Source of the DNA: Ignavibacteria bacterium
Lineage (GTDB): Bacteria > Bacteroidota > Ignavibacteria > Kapaibacteriales > UBA961
Direction: 5' to 3'
Assembly (NCBI GenBank): GCA_016720145.1
Contig: JADJXV010000018.1
Coordinates: 1-48,214, forward strand
Length of the DNA stretch: 48,214 nucleotides
Positions 9,563 through 17,616 of the stretch are shown here, in pieces. The notes below the pieces were generated by a model. It worked only from the letters and a program-made list of their open reading frames with translations. It made no database searches and was not told the DNA's origin. The number at the start of each line of letters is the position of its first letter. The stretch's first letter is position 1. The position numbers were made by a program, and so were the translations under genes.

Positions 9563-9617
9563 TCCACCATTCTACTTGGTGTGATTTTGAAAATTGTGTA
9601 GTTTTGCAGCCCCGAAC

Positions 9618-9690
9618 GCCAATTTAGCTCAGCTGGTAGAGCAGCTCATTCGTAATGAGCAGGTCGCCGGTTCGAATCCGGCAATTGGCT
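9618..9690 (+). tRNA. tRNA-Thr (anticodon CGT)
   Basis: 73 bases form a full cloverleaf. The acceptor stem GCCAATT pairs with AATTGGC, the anticodon stem is GCTCA/TGAGC around loop TTCGTAA (anticodon CGT, reads ACG), and the T arm has GGTTCGAATCC. CCA is not encoded. The D loop has the usual AGCTCAGCTGGTAGAGC. tRNA genes are common integration targets, and accessory DNA begins immediately downstream, but I found no second copy of the 3' end in the window. Confidence 0.95.
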
Positions 9691-9699
9691 CTCGACATA

Positions 9700-9738
9700 A
9701 ACCCTTTACAAGATAAATACTTGCAAAGGGTTTTTTAT
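9700..9738 (+). terminator. Rho-independent terminator after tRNA-Thr
   Basis: A 13-bp stem with a single mismatch (AACCCTTTACAAG with CTTGCAAAGGGTT) and a 7-base loop is followed by a T-rich run. It lies 10 bases past the tRNA end. Confidence 0.85.
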
Positions 9739-9747
9739 TTAGTATAT

Positions 9748-9783
9748 TGCACCTAAAATAGCAAACTGCACCCAGAATGCACC
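9748..9783 (+). repeat. Three TGCACC direct repeats at the island's left edge
   Basis: TGCACC occurs at 9748, 9767 and 9778 within 36 bases, directly downstream of the tRNA terminator. Short repeated hexamers at a tRNA/accessory DNA junction can be recombinase arm sites, but no recombinase gene is next to them here. Inference only. Confidence 0.35.
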
Positions 9784-9820
9784 CATTCAAAAATCATGCT
9801 CTCTTTTATTCTTACCAAAT

Positions 9821-9997
9821 ATGCCCAATAAATCAAGCTCCAAGGATGCTGAACAAGCATACAAATCGACCTACGAACGTACTTACTATTCTCAGAATAG
9901 AGCTCACATTTTGGAGCAACGTCGCACCAATCGAAAGCTCTATATGAGAAATTATAGGTTGATTTGTAAGATTAAGAAGGATCTTGGGAGGAAGTGA
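9821..9997 (+). CDS. Small basic protein, 58 aa, hypothetical
   Basis: An ATG at 9821 opens 58 codons ending in TGA. The product is strongly basic and rich in Lys, Arg and Tyr (ERTYYSQNRAHILEQRR, then KLYMRNYRLICKIKKDLG). It would be helical and could bind nucleic acid. It lies just inside the accessory region. I do not recognise a family. It could also be the remnant of a longer gene; nothing else coding is seen between the tRNA and this frame. Confidence 0.4.
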   Translation: MPNKSSSKDAEQAYKSTYERTYYSQNRAHILEQRRTNRKLYMRNYRLICKIKKDLGRK

Positions 9998-10488
9998 GGG
10001 GGGCTAGGATCAATGGCGCATTGGTTGCTCTCATTGAAATACTTCGGACAATTGAATTGAGTAACCAGGTATTACTAGGGGATCTAAGCTGTATAACAAT
10101 AGTCTTATAATCGAATGTAACCACAGTGCACTTTGATCAGATAAAAAGTCCTTAGGATAATTTGGTTATTTGACAATAAGTACTTAAATTTACAAATAAT
10201 TAATTAAATACTACTATGTGTGGTCTCAACTGAGAAAGTATAATAGGAAAAGTTGGTGCGAATCTGGAGTTTCAAACCTTGGATGGAGTAGTGATCGTAG
10301 CCAATTATCACTTGCAACCACGGAAGTATATAAGAATAAATTGGGAGTTAGTCATACTGATGCTGATATGTGCATGAGATTATCGCTGAATGTATTCTAT
10401 TTTACGACAAAGCTACTATCAGGTTGATATAAGAGACAATTTTACGATCTATACGAAAGTTTAACGGTATAAAAGACAGTTTTTAAGA
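9998..10488. other. Non-coding accessory DNA, no convincing gene
   Basis: About 490 bases with no supported gene. A 69-codon frame at 10218-10427 has no ribosome-binding site and low-quality composition. The stretch ends at the first attC-like hairpin, so it may be the remains of an earlier gene cassette. Confidence 0.4.
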
Positions 10489-10525
10489 AATAAACGCAAA
10501 AGTTGCGTTTATTCGGATGTTGTGC
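10489..10525 (+). other. attC-like hairpin and cassette boundary (left)
   Basis: A perfect 11-bp inverted repeat (AATAAACGCAA and TTGCGTTTATT, loop of 3) is followed by GTTGTGC at 10519-10525. The 12 bases ATGTTGTGCGTT at 10517-10528 are exactly complementary to AACGCACAACAT at 12417-12428, on the other side of the AIPR gene. In integron cassettes the R' box at the left end is complementary to the R'' box of the same cassette's attC, which is what is seen. The left arm of this site is degenerate. Confidence 0.5.
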
Positions 10526-10592
10526 GTTATTTTAAGACGGCACTCGACAGAACACCAACATTCATAAGTTTGACAAATAATCAAGAATCACA

Positions 10593-12407
10593 ATGCACTT
10601 TTACGACAAAATCAAAGACCAAGTAGCTACAATTACCCCCAAATACAATTACCCAAACGATGGAACTGCGTTTGGACATTTTATCATAAAGGAATGTTTT
10701 AATAAAATTGTAGACTTTGACTTTGATGGACAAGATTTTGATGAATTTATCACTTCTCATATAGTTGATGGCTCAAATGACAATGGAAATGATGCAATTT
10801 TTGTTAATAAATCGCAGAAAAGAATTTTAGTTTTTCAATTCAAATACTCTCAAAATAGTAGTTTATTAAACACAAACGAAGTTTTAAAAAACAAAAAATT
10901 TATTGATTGGATATTAAGACTTTCAACTGATAATCTTTCTCCAAACTCGAAACTTAGAAGGGTCATTGACAATGAAATTTCTGAAATTCTTACTGACGAA
11001 GCACTTAAAAACAATGAATACACGATTGCTTTTTACTATGTTGATAGAACATTCCCGACCCATAACGTAACAGATATTGAGGCTTTGTTCAACAATTACA
11101 GAGACAAAGGCGTAAACTTTGATATAAAATATTATGATTACGAAAAGCTAAACGATTTATATGATGATGTTGAAATCCCAAAAAACAATGTTGAACTTAA
11201 AATCGTTCACAACGAGTATTTTGTAAAAGAATACAAATACTTCGATACGGAAGACACCGACTTGAAAACTATTGTATGCAGTATTCAAGCAAACAGTTTA
11301 AAAAAGTTGGTAAAAGAACAAAATGAATTATTGTTTGCTTTAAACGTAAGATATTTCAAAGGCGAAAATGAGATTAACTCAAAAATCAAACAAGAATATA
11401 GCAAAGGGAGTAAATCAAACTTTTGGATTTTAAATAACGGCATCAATGCAATTTGTGAGAGCTTCGACCTTGAAAGCGATATTCTGAAAATAAGTAATCT
11501 ACAAATAGTCAATGGAGGACAGACAACTAAAACCTTGACAATAACTGTCAACGACTTACCCGATGAAGTTCATATTCTAATGAGACTTACTAAAATAAGT
11601 TCGACAACAAAGGTTAGTAAAATTTCAAAAGAGATTGCGACTTCTTCAAATAATCAAAACGCAATCGGGCAAAGAGACCTTCATTCGGGGGACAGACTTC
11701 AAAGGACAATCTTCAAAAAATTAGATGATGTTGATATTTTTTATGACAAGAAAGATGGAGAATGGACAACTATTGCCAATAAAGTGAAATTTAAAAATCC
11801 TTTTGGGCGAAATCCAATTTATTTTAAAATCAATAACACAGATTTAGGAAAATCTTACCTTTCTTTTTCTTACAAATTCCCATTTCATCAAAAGGGCGTG
11901 ATAAACTTGTCTATTCAGAGGAATATTACAGCGACATTTTTTAATCAAGAAGTAAATGAAGAGAATCAATTCTACAAATTACTCTTTGCGTATAGAGTTA
12001 CAGAGAAGCTTAATTTGCTAAAATGGGAGAATGAAAGTAAATTTGAGATACTACAAAGTTCTTGTATAAACGATGTTTTAATTTCACTTTCTGCACTATA
12101 TTTCTTGCAAGAAAAGTTGCTCAGACTAAAAGAAGCCCGAGAAATCAAAGACTTAATTAATCAAATGGATTTCATAAATTATTTAAACCCAACTGATAGA
12201 TATTCACTTACGCTTGATGAGAACTTTATTACATTTATGATGAGAGTTATTAGAGGTTTACAGCAGACACTAAATATCTTAAAAATGGCAAAGGAACTTA
12301 ATAATGAAACATGGATACCAAAAGACACAAATAACTGGTTAAAAAAAGATGGCACTTACAAACAAATCATCGGACAAGTGACAACTTACTTGGTTCAAAA
12401 TCCGTGA
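10593..12407 (+). CDS. AIPR-family protein with Mrr-like nuclease motif
   Basis: 604 aa. The middle carries the AIPR (abortive infection phage resistance) signature: ILNNGINAICESF near residue 278, then LQIVNGGQTTKTLT near 304-316. The N-terminal part has a restriction-type motif: SNDNGNDAIF (Asp67) followed by a strand ending in Gln82-Phe-Lys84, the QxK variant of PD-(D/E)XK nucleases seen in Mrr-like enzymes. AIPR proteins are linked to phage resistance and to restriction-modification loci; their mechanism is not well known. The gene is much more AT-rich than the chromosome and sits between complementary attC-like boxes, as expected of a gene cassette. No methylase partner is adjacent. Confidence 0.8.
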   Translation: MHFYDKIKDQVATITPKYNYPNDGTAFGHFIIKECFNKIVDFDFDGQDFDEFITSHIVDGSNDNGNDAIFVNKSQKRILVFQFKYSQNSSLLNTNEVLKNKKFIDWILRLSTDNLSPNSKLRRVIDNEISEILTDEALKNNEYTIAFYYVDRTFPTHNVTDIEALFNNYRDKGVNFDIKYYDYEKLNDLYDDVEIPKNNVELKIVHNEYFVKEYKYFDTEDTDLKTIVCSIQANSLKKLVKEQNELLFALNVRYFKGENEINSKIKQEYSKGSKSNFWILNNGINAICESFDLESDILKISNLQIVNGGQTTKTLTITVNDLPDEVHILMRLTKISSTTKVSKISKEIATSSNNQNAIGQRDLHSGDRLQRTIFKKLDDVDIFYDKKDGEWTTIANKVKFKNPFGRNPIYFKINNTDLGKSYLSFSYKFPFHQKGVINLSIQRNITATFFNQEVNEENQFYKLLFAYRVTEKLNLLKWENESKFEILQSSCINDVLISLSALYFLQEKLLRLKEAREIKDLINQMDFINYLNPTDRYSLTLDENFITFMMRVIRGLQQTLNILKMAKELNNETWIPKDTNNWLKKDGTYKQIIGQVTTYLVQNP

Positions 12408-12419
12408 CAAAAAAACAAC

Positions 12420-12615
12420 GCACAACATAGTATTTATGAAAAAAGGGGGCGAACGGAAGTAATTGAACATTACTACATTAACAAACTTTTGTATCAGCGG
12501 ACAAAATACTGTGAAGCAGTTGGAAGAAACTCAACTTTGGAACAAAAACCCAGTACCAGTTACAGGCGGACGAGTTTCAAATTCCCCCTTCTTCATAAAT
12601 ACTTGTTCGTTAGCA
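12420..12615 (+). other. attC-like site between the two cassettes
   Basis: The outer box GCACAAC (12420-12426) is the complement of the left boundary at 10519-10525. Inside it AGTATTTATGAA (12429-12440) and GGGGG (12445-12449) pair with CCCCC (12584-12588) and TTCATAAATACT (12592-12603). The site ends at TTGTTC-GTTAGCA, where GTTAGCA (12609-12615) would start the next cassette. At about 196 bp it is longer than most attC sites. This is inference from base pairing. Confidence 0.5.
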
Positions 12616-12696
12616 GGAACTTTATGACGACAGTGCTAACTTCAACCTGACTGCAAGAAATGAACTGACTATAACAGACAACATAAATAAACTGAC

Positions 12697-13188
12697 ATGA
12701 AAGAGCTACTTGACAAAATTTCTTCTTACAACTTGTTCAACTACTTGTTGCCGGGTATTCTTTTTGTATGTATTTCTAAACAGTTTACTGATTACAATTT
12801 TATCCAAGACAATGATTTCATTGGGGCATTTCTTTATTACTTTATTGGAATGGTAATTAGTAGGGTCGGTTCTTTATTCATTGAACCCACCTTGAAGAAA
12901 ATTTCCTTTCTAAAATTTTCGGACTATAAAAGTTTCGTTTCATCTTCAAAAAAGGACGAGAAGATTGTATTGTTTTCAGAAATAAATAACACTTACAGGA
13001 CTATCACCGCCATGTTTGTCATTTTATTGCTTCTAAAATTATATAACCATTTTCAAGTTCGTTGGGACATTCCACAACATGCAACAACCTTAATCCTTGT
13101 ATTTTTAATGCTTCTGATTTTTCTCTTTTCTTACCTTAAACAGACAAACTACATCACAAAAAGAATTGATGCTAATAATAATCTTTAA
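12697..13188 (+). CDS. Three-to-four-helix membrane protein paired with MBL gene
   Basis: 163 aa. Hydrophobic segments lie at about 14-27 (LFNYLLPGILFVCI), 44-60 (FIGAFLYYFIGMVISRV), 106-118 (ITAMFVILLLLKL) and 131-148 (TTLILVFLMLLIFLFSYL). A charged stretch between the second and third would be cytoplasmic. No known domain is recognised. The metallo-beta-lactamase-fold gene starts 9 bases downstream, so the two are probably co-transcribed and act together. The N-terminal LxDKISSYNLFNYLLPG resembles a re-entrant or anchoring helix. Two genes inside one putative cassette is unusual. Confidence 0.65.
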   Translation: MKELLDKISSYNLFNYLLPGILFVCISKQFTDYNFIQDNDFIGAFLYYFIGMVISRVGSLFIEPTLKKISFLKFSDYKSFVSSSKKDEKIVLFSEINNTYRTITAMFVILLLLKLYNHFQVRWDIPQHATTLILVFLMLLIFLFSYLKQTNYITKRIDANNNL

Positions 13189-13197
13189 ACAAAAAAT

Positions 13198-14091
13198 ATG
13201 AGTTCACAAGTAGAAATAGTTTTTTGGGATGTACAGCATGGACATGCGACATACATTAAAACCCCAAACAATAAGCACATAGTCATTGATTTAGGAGTTG
13301 GTGACTATTCAGGAAATGACACATCATTTAGTCCCTTGCTACACCTTAAAAACAAGTATGATGTTCAGCAATTGGACTATGTTATTATTACCCATCCTCA
13401 CTTAGACCACATTGATGATATTTTGAATTTTGAGGCTCTAAATCCGAAAGTATTATTCAGACCAAAACATATTACGAATAAAGAGGTAATGCAAGAAGAA
13501 AAGGACGTAATAACAATTAGAAATCAGGACAAACCAAAATTTGAAAAGTATTGCGAATTAAACGACTTATATAACCAACCTATTGGCGGAGGAACTAACG
13601 ACCCTGATAATCCAGATAATTTAGGTGCAATGAAAATTGAAAGCTTCATTCCAACGACCTGTTCACATAACAATTTCAATAATCACAGCATAGTTACAGT
13701 TATTGAATATGCAGGAATTAAAGTTGTAATTCCTGGCGACAATGAGGTATGTTCATTCGATGAGCTTATGCAACGGGAAACATTTAAATCATCTGTAAAA
13801 GATGCAGATATTTTGCTTGCACCACATCACGGAAGAGAGAACGGCTACCACAATGACTTTGTTACTCTAGTAAATCCACGACTTACTATCGTCTCAGACG
13901 GAAGGTTTTGCGACACAAGTGCTAATGGAAGATACTCACAAAAAAGTCGGGGCTGGAAAGTTTTCAAAGGCAATGGAACATCAACAGAAAGAAATTGTTT
14001 AACAACAAATTCTGATGGAGAAATATTCGTGAGTTTTGGACCTTCATCAGACACAAAATTCGAAAACTTCTTGCATGTTCGGACAAGTTAA
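13198..14091 (+). CDS. Metallo-beta-lactamase-fold hydrolase, ComEC-like
   Basis: 297 aa. Metal ligands are visible in order: His66-Pro-His68-Leu-Asp70-His71 (THPHLDHIDD), Asp181 in VIPGDNE, and His210/His211 in LAPHHGREN. The opening VEIVFWDVQHGHATYI and the GDN..LL.PHHG spacing match the MBL domain of the ComEC/Rec2 type rather than class B lactamases. It has no signal peptide, so it should be cytoplasmic, probably acting on nucleic acid or a nucleotide signal. The upstream membrane protein may tether it. A defence role is inferred from the location only. Confidence 0.8.
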   Translation: MSSQVEIVFWDVQHGHATYIKTPNNKHIVIDLGVGDYSGNDTSFSPLLHLKNKYDVQQLDYVIITHPHLDHIDDILNFEALNPKVLFRPKHITNKEVMQEEKDVITIRNQDKPKFEKYCELNDLYNQPIGGGTNDPDNPDNLGAMKIESFIPTTCSHNNFNNHSIVTVIEYAGIKVVIPGDNEVCSFDELMQRETFKSSVKDADILLAPHHGRENGYHNDFVTLVNPRLTIVSDGRFCDTSANGRYSQKSRGWKVFKGNGTSTERNCLTTNSDGEIFVSFGPSSDTKFENFLHVRTS

Positions 14092-14115
14092 CGGACATCA
14101 AAAAAGATGAACAGC

Positions 14116-14172
14116 CACTAACAAGGGGTTTGTGATTATGCGGGTTTTGTGCTACGCATTCACATTTGTACA
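14116..14172 (+). other. Degenerate attC-like site after the MBL gene
   Basis: CACTAAC (14116-14122) is close to TGCTAAC, the complement of the GTTAGCA box that begins this cassette at 12609. It is followed by an imperfect hairpin in which GTG-A-tt-ATGCG (14132-14142) pairs with CGCAT-t-CAC (14155-14163). The right-hand box is not clear (TTTGTAC instead of GTT-type). It supports, but does not prove, a second cassette ending here. Confidence 0.4.
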
Positions 14173-14194
14173 AAATGGAAGTGGAGTTCTATGA

Positions 14195-15187
14195 ATGAAG
14201 TTTAGTGCTAATAAACCTCGGTACCTCACACAAACGTATCACAAATCATATTCTATTAAAGAACTCAACGACTACTCTAGAATGATATACAAACTAAAAG
14301 TAGAAGTCAAATATATATATTTAAGACAATTAGCTGAAAAAGATTTTGATAGCTTATACCCAGTTATGAATGAAAATAGCTTTTTGATTCATTCAATTTT
14401 AAATACTATTGAAATTGAGGAATTAATAGAAGTATATCTTGAAGAGAAAAATCTTGTATTAAGAAAGAAAATTGAATCTAATCTCTTTAGACAATTTAAG
14501 AGCATAAAGAATAATGAAGGAATTTATGACTTATTGTACTCAAAACTTAAAGATTGCAATTATCCCAAAAGACAAAAGGTAAGAAAGCTGTTATCAGAAC
14601 TAATAGTAAACCTTAATACAAAATTCTACAACGATTTTTTTGATACTTTCTTTTTTTCACTATATAGAAATGATAGGGTAGCTGCGTTAAATATTTCCGA
14701 GAAGATTTGGAGAGACGAGTTTAACAATTTATTTTTCGATGAATACTTAAATTCTTATGATGAGCAATTTCTAAGAAAGATTCTTGAATTTGGAAATTTC
14801 AAAATTTACCTTGAACAAATAAAATTCTTATGGGAAAAAGAGCTTACAAATTCTCTAAAAAACAGCATAATTAAATTATTTGGAAAGGAATATTTTGAAA
14901 AATTTGAGTTTTTAAAAGAATTGGAACCTGACAAATATTTATTATTATTAACTGTTTCAGAAAGAACTATTAAAAATTCTGAATTTATCTCAATATATCA
15001 ACTACTTCCTAACGAATCAAAAGTATATGGTATTTTATTACTTAGTTCGATGAAGAATTGGAATTTGATTAAAAAAGAAATAGAAAATACGTTTGTTAAC
15101 AGCACCCACCTAAAAGGCAGGGTGTTGGGTTTCAAAGACAGTTATGAATTTGAAAAACATAAGTTTTTCAAATCATTTTTGAGATAA
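14195..15187 (+). CDS. Helical, Lys/Glu-rich protein, function unknown
   Basis: 330 aa, very AT-rich. The sequence is almost all predicted helix, with repeated pairs such as LLYSKLKDCNYPKRQKVRKL and LRKILEFGNFKIYLEQIKFL, suggestive of a HEAT- or TPR-like solenoid. There is no signal peptide, membrane helix or catalytic motif that I can see. Its base composition matches the AIPR and MBL genes rather than the chromosome or the viral block, so it was probably acquired with them. A PD-(D/E)XK-like gene follows 58 bases downstream and could be its partner. I do not recognise the family. Confidence 0.55.
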   Translation: MKFSANKPRYLTQTYHKSYSIKELNDYSRMIYKLKVEVKYIYLRQLAEKDFDSLYPVMNENSFLIHSILNTIEIEELIEVYLEEKNLVLRKKIESNLFRQFKSIKNNEGIYDLLYSKLKDCNYPKRQKVRKLLSELIVNLNTKFYNDFFDTFFFSLYRNDRVAALNISEKIWRDEFNNLFFDEYLNSYDEQFLRKILEFGNFKIYLEQIKFLWEKELTNSLKNSIIKLFGKEYFEKFEFLKELEPDKYLLLLTVSERTIKNSEFISIYQLLPNESKVYGILLLSSMKNWNLIKKEIENTFVNSTHLKGRVLGFKDSYEFEKHKFFKSFLR

Positions 15188-15245
15188 AAGTATCGACCTT
15201 CAGGTAGCTGCAAAACATTAGTCATAATTGCTACTTACAACATCC

Positions 15246-15851
15246 ATGGAATTAGAAGAAATAAAAATAACCCCCAAAGCCCACAATGAAAGCTTCAAAT
15301 TCGGAGGACATAATCTTAATTTTCGAGTCGTTGACTTTTGGATTTGGAATCAATCAAATTTGATTGAAAATCGAAATCGTGGAATTCTTGCTGAGTTTAT
15401 TGTTCGACAAGCTCTTGAAATTACAACACCAACTCGTTTAGAATGGGATTCATTTGATCTACTAACTGACAAGGGAGTTAAAATTGAAGTTAAGTCGGCA
15501 GCTTATATTCAATCTTGGAAGCAAAGAAAATATTCCAATATTTCATTTGACATTTCTAAAACAAAGAGTCTGTTACTGGACAATAAATATTCAACTGAAT
15601 GTTCACGACAAAGCAACATATACATATTTTGCTTACTTCATCATCAAGAACAACAATCAATCGACCCGCTTAACCTCGAACAATGGACTTTTTATATCGT
15701 TCCAACTGAAGTGTTAGAAGCAAATTTTCCTATTCAAAAAACGATAAGTCTTAGTACATTGGAGAGAATTAGTATGTGTAAATGCAATTTTGGTCAGCTA
15801 AAAGAGAATTTTGAATTAATAATGGAAAATAGTGCTAAACAAAACTTCTAA
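15246..15851 (+). CDS. PD-(D/E)XK-like nuclease, hypothetical
   Basis: 201 aa from ATG 15246; an in-frame TTG at 15228 is less likely. The core motif is FDLLTDKGVKIEVKSAAY: Asp71, then Glu81-Val-Lys83 after a short hairpin, as in the DxxxExK core of restriction-type nucleases. An upstream Glu in RGILAEFIVRQAL would complete the site. The C-terminal half has mixed strands (QWTFYIVPTEVL). Size and layout resemble small stand-alone nucleases of defence loci. It is preceded by the helical 330-aa protein. The noncoding 180 bases after it separate this AT-rich accessory segment from the virus-like operon. Confidence 0.6.
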   Translation: MELEEIKITPKAHNESFKFGGHNLNFRVVDFWIWNQSNLIENRNRGILAEFIVRQALEITTPTRLEWDSFDLLTDKGVKIEVKSAAYIQSWKQRKYSNISFDISKTKSLLLDNKYSTECSRQSNIYIFCLLHHQEQQSIDPLNLEQWTFYIVPTEVLEANFPIQKTISLSTLERISMCKCNFGQLKENFELIMENSAKQNF

Positions 15852-16034
15852 AAATTCCAAACTCCCCCACCCCTGCAAAACCCCTGCACAAACCGCGTAA
15901 CACAATTATAAGTAATCCCCTACCCCGCTAATACTTACATTCCTCTACCACCGTAACACATTTTAATCGCTTTTTTAGGGTTTGAAATCGTAGAACTTTG
16001 CACCACGAAAGTTTACAAATCATTCTCTTGAAAA

Positions 16035-16739
16035 TTGATTACTCAACTTCAAATACCACGAAACAATGTAACACTTACACGCTCACTCAGAGATGGTGCA
16101 GGCAACCCATGTACAACCTCCTATCCAATTTCTAAGTATTTTCTGTGGACACTCTTTCAAGGTGACTACGAGCTTGCCGCAAAAACCGTCCTGAAACGAA
16201 TCAACTACAACCGTGTCGGTGGTGATTACGGCATCTATAACAATTGCTTTCCCTTCATCACCGGATTGGATCACAACTGCGCGGAACTCTCACAAGTTGC
16301 TTGTATTATGAATGGATACTACAATGAAGTGATTGCACTGACCATTCCAGAATATGACCCCGCGAACTTATACCGCACCAACAAAACGGCTGCTACCATT
16401 GCCTATGAAACGGAAAAAATCATCAATCATATTGCTACTATTTCCGGGCAAGTCTATTTCAGGGTGAAAGAAGTGCTCCAACATCTCTACTGGGCTACCT
16501 ACTCGGATACCGCTGATCGTATCAATTACCAATATATCTCGCCTCTCCAATACAAAGCGAACAAAGACAAAACACAGAAACCAAAAGACATCGGCTCGGG
16601 TGTCGATGCAGCGAGTGATGCAGTGACCGGAACGTTTGATGGCATTATAACGACTGTCAAATGGTTGCTTATCATAGCCGGAGTTGGTGTTGCCGCTTAT
16701 TTCATAGTCCCAATTATTTCAGCAGCTAAATCTAAATAA
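16035..16739 (+). CDS. First gene of virus-like operon, C-terminal membrane anchor
   Basis: 234 aa if started at TTG 16035; no in-frame ATG occurs in the first 90 codons, so an alternative start is required. The body has Tyr/Asn-rich segments (YDPANLYRTNKTAATIAYE, VGGDYGIYNNCFPFITGL) and several Cys. The last 30 residues form one membrane helix (VKWLLIIAGVGVAAYFIVPI). I do not recognise the family. It opens a run of about 25 closely packed same-strand genes, and the next gene begins 2 bases after its stop. A virion membrane or minor coat role is a guess from position. Confidence 0.55.
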   Translation: MITQLQIPRNNVTLTRSLRDGAGNPCTTSYPISKYFLWTLFQGDYELAAKTVLKRINYNRVGGDYGIYNNCFPFITGLDHNCAELSQVACIMNGYYNEVIALTIPEYDPANLYRTNKTAATIAYETEKIINHIATISGQVYFRVKEVLQHLYWATYSDTADRINYQYISPLQYKANKDKTQKPKDIGSGVDAASDAVTGTFDGIITTVKWLLIIAGVGVAAYFIVPIISAAKSK

Positions 16740-16741
16740 CT

Positions 16742-17062
16742 ATGAAATTAATTGGACTTAACGATAGAATTGGTGCCATAGATTTAAGCGATATTGCTTC
16801 TCAGGAAATACTGACCGCAATGAAGAAGTTGCCTGAAGGTAACATCGTAAATGTTATCAAGCAATTGCCAGAGAATGTCATAAATCAAGTTTGTAAACAA
16901 GGCGTGAATGATCAAATCACTGCTTACATTCCGATTGCAGTTGCCGGACTTGGTGTTGGCTTGGTTATAGGATTCAAGTATAAATCATTCTTCTACGGCG
17001 TTTTGGCTGCCTCCGCAGTAAGTTTCTTTGTCTATATTCTACGCAAACCACAAATCGCGTAA
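16742..17062 (+). CDS. Small membrane protein of virus-like operon
   Basis: 106 aa. An N-terminal helical region (LSDIASQEILTAMKKLPEG, then VIKQLPENVINQVCKQG) precedes two membrane segments at about residues 60-77 (IPIAVAGLGVGLVIGF) and 82-98 (FFYGVLAASAVSFFVYIL). The stop of the preceding gene and the stop-to-start gap after it (5 bases) show tight coupling. No family recognised. Confidence 0.6.
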   Translation: MKLIGLNDRIGAIDLSDIASQEILTAMKKLPEGNIVNVIKQLPENVINQVCKQGVNDQITAYIPIAVAGLGVGLVIGFKYKSFFYGVLAASAVSFFVYILRKPQIA

Positions 17063-17067
17063 TTATT

Positions 17068-17616
17068 ATGGAATGCAAAGTAGTTAGAACTTTAGAGAAT
17101 GGTGCTAAGATAGAAGATTGCGGAGATATGGTTGGCGGTGATTTTGACGTGGATACAACCGTACAACTGATGAAGAGTTACGGTTGGGCTGATTCTTCAG
17201 CCCAAGAGATTGTAAAAATTGCCGAACAGATCAAACGCGACAATCCAAGTGATTTCGAACAAATCAAAGCAGCGTATTTATATGTAGTGGATACGATTAC
17301 GTATCAGCCGGATGGCTCTGATGAATTTGTGGCTTCGCCAAGACATGCTCTTACTTGGCTCAAACAAGGTGACTGTGATTGTATGACGACGGCGATATTC
17401 TCGCTCCTTCTCGCTCTTGGATTTCGGAGTTTGTATGCAAAGGTCATTGCTTGGAAGCCGGATAAAACTGGTCAGAATGAATTTACGCATGTGTATGCTA
17501 TGGCTCTCATTCCGAGTATGGATGTCGTGATTCCTTTAGATCCTGTGATGGAATCGGTTGGTTTTGGAAATGAGAAACAGCCGGTCATTCGAACGAAAAT
17601 CTACAAAATTGCATGA
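17068..17616 (+). CDS. Transglutaminase-like cysteine protein
   Basis: 182 aa. The transglutaminase-fold triad can be placed: Cys103 (or Cys105) in LKQGDCDCMTTAIFSLLLAL, His141 in EFTHVYAMAL and Asp158 in VIPLDPVME. Such proteins in phages and related elements can act as peptidases or crosslinking enzymes of the virion or on cell-wall peptides. There is no signal peptide. It overlaps the following gene by 4 bases (ATGA), so their products are probably made together. Which bond it acts on cannot be inferred. Confidence 0.75.
   Translation: MECKVVRTLENGAKIEDCGDMVGGDFDVDTTVQLMKSYGWADSSAQEIVKIAEQIKRDNPSDFEQIKAAYLYVVDTITYQPDGSDEFVASPRHALTWLKQGDCDCMTTAIFSLLLALGFRSLYAKVIAWKPDKTGQNEFTHVYAMALIPSMDVVIPLDPVMESVGFGNEKQPVIRTKIYKIA

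Noticed and set aside
9163..9570. Minus-strand frame of 135 codons opposite the DUF3052-like gene
   Set aside because: The plus-strand product has a recognisable family pattern; the reverse product is Ser/Thr-rich without any motif.
9618..9690. tRNA-Thr 3' end as an attachment site of the 16-42 kb element
   Set aside because: I could not find a second copy of the T-arm/acceptor sequence downstream, and no integrase gene is present.
10218..10427. A 69-codon frame before the first attC-like site
   Set aside because: No ribosome-binding site, no motif, and it lies in a stretch that looks non-coding.
12634..12640. TGCTAAC only 18 bases after the GTTAGCA box, read as a tiny cassette
   Set aside because: The 31-base segment is too short to be a cassette and lacks inner arms; probably chance.
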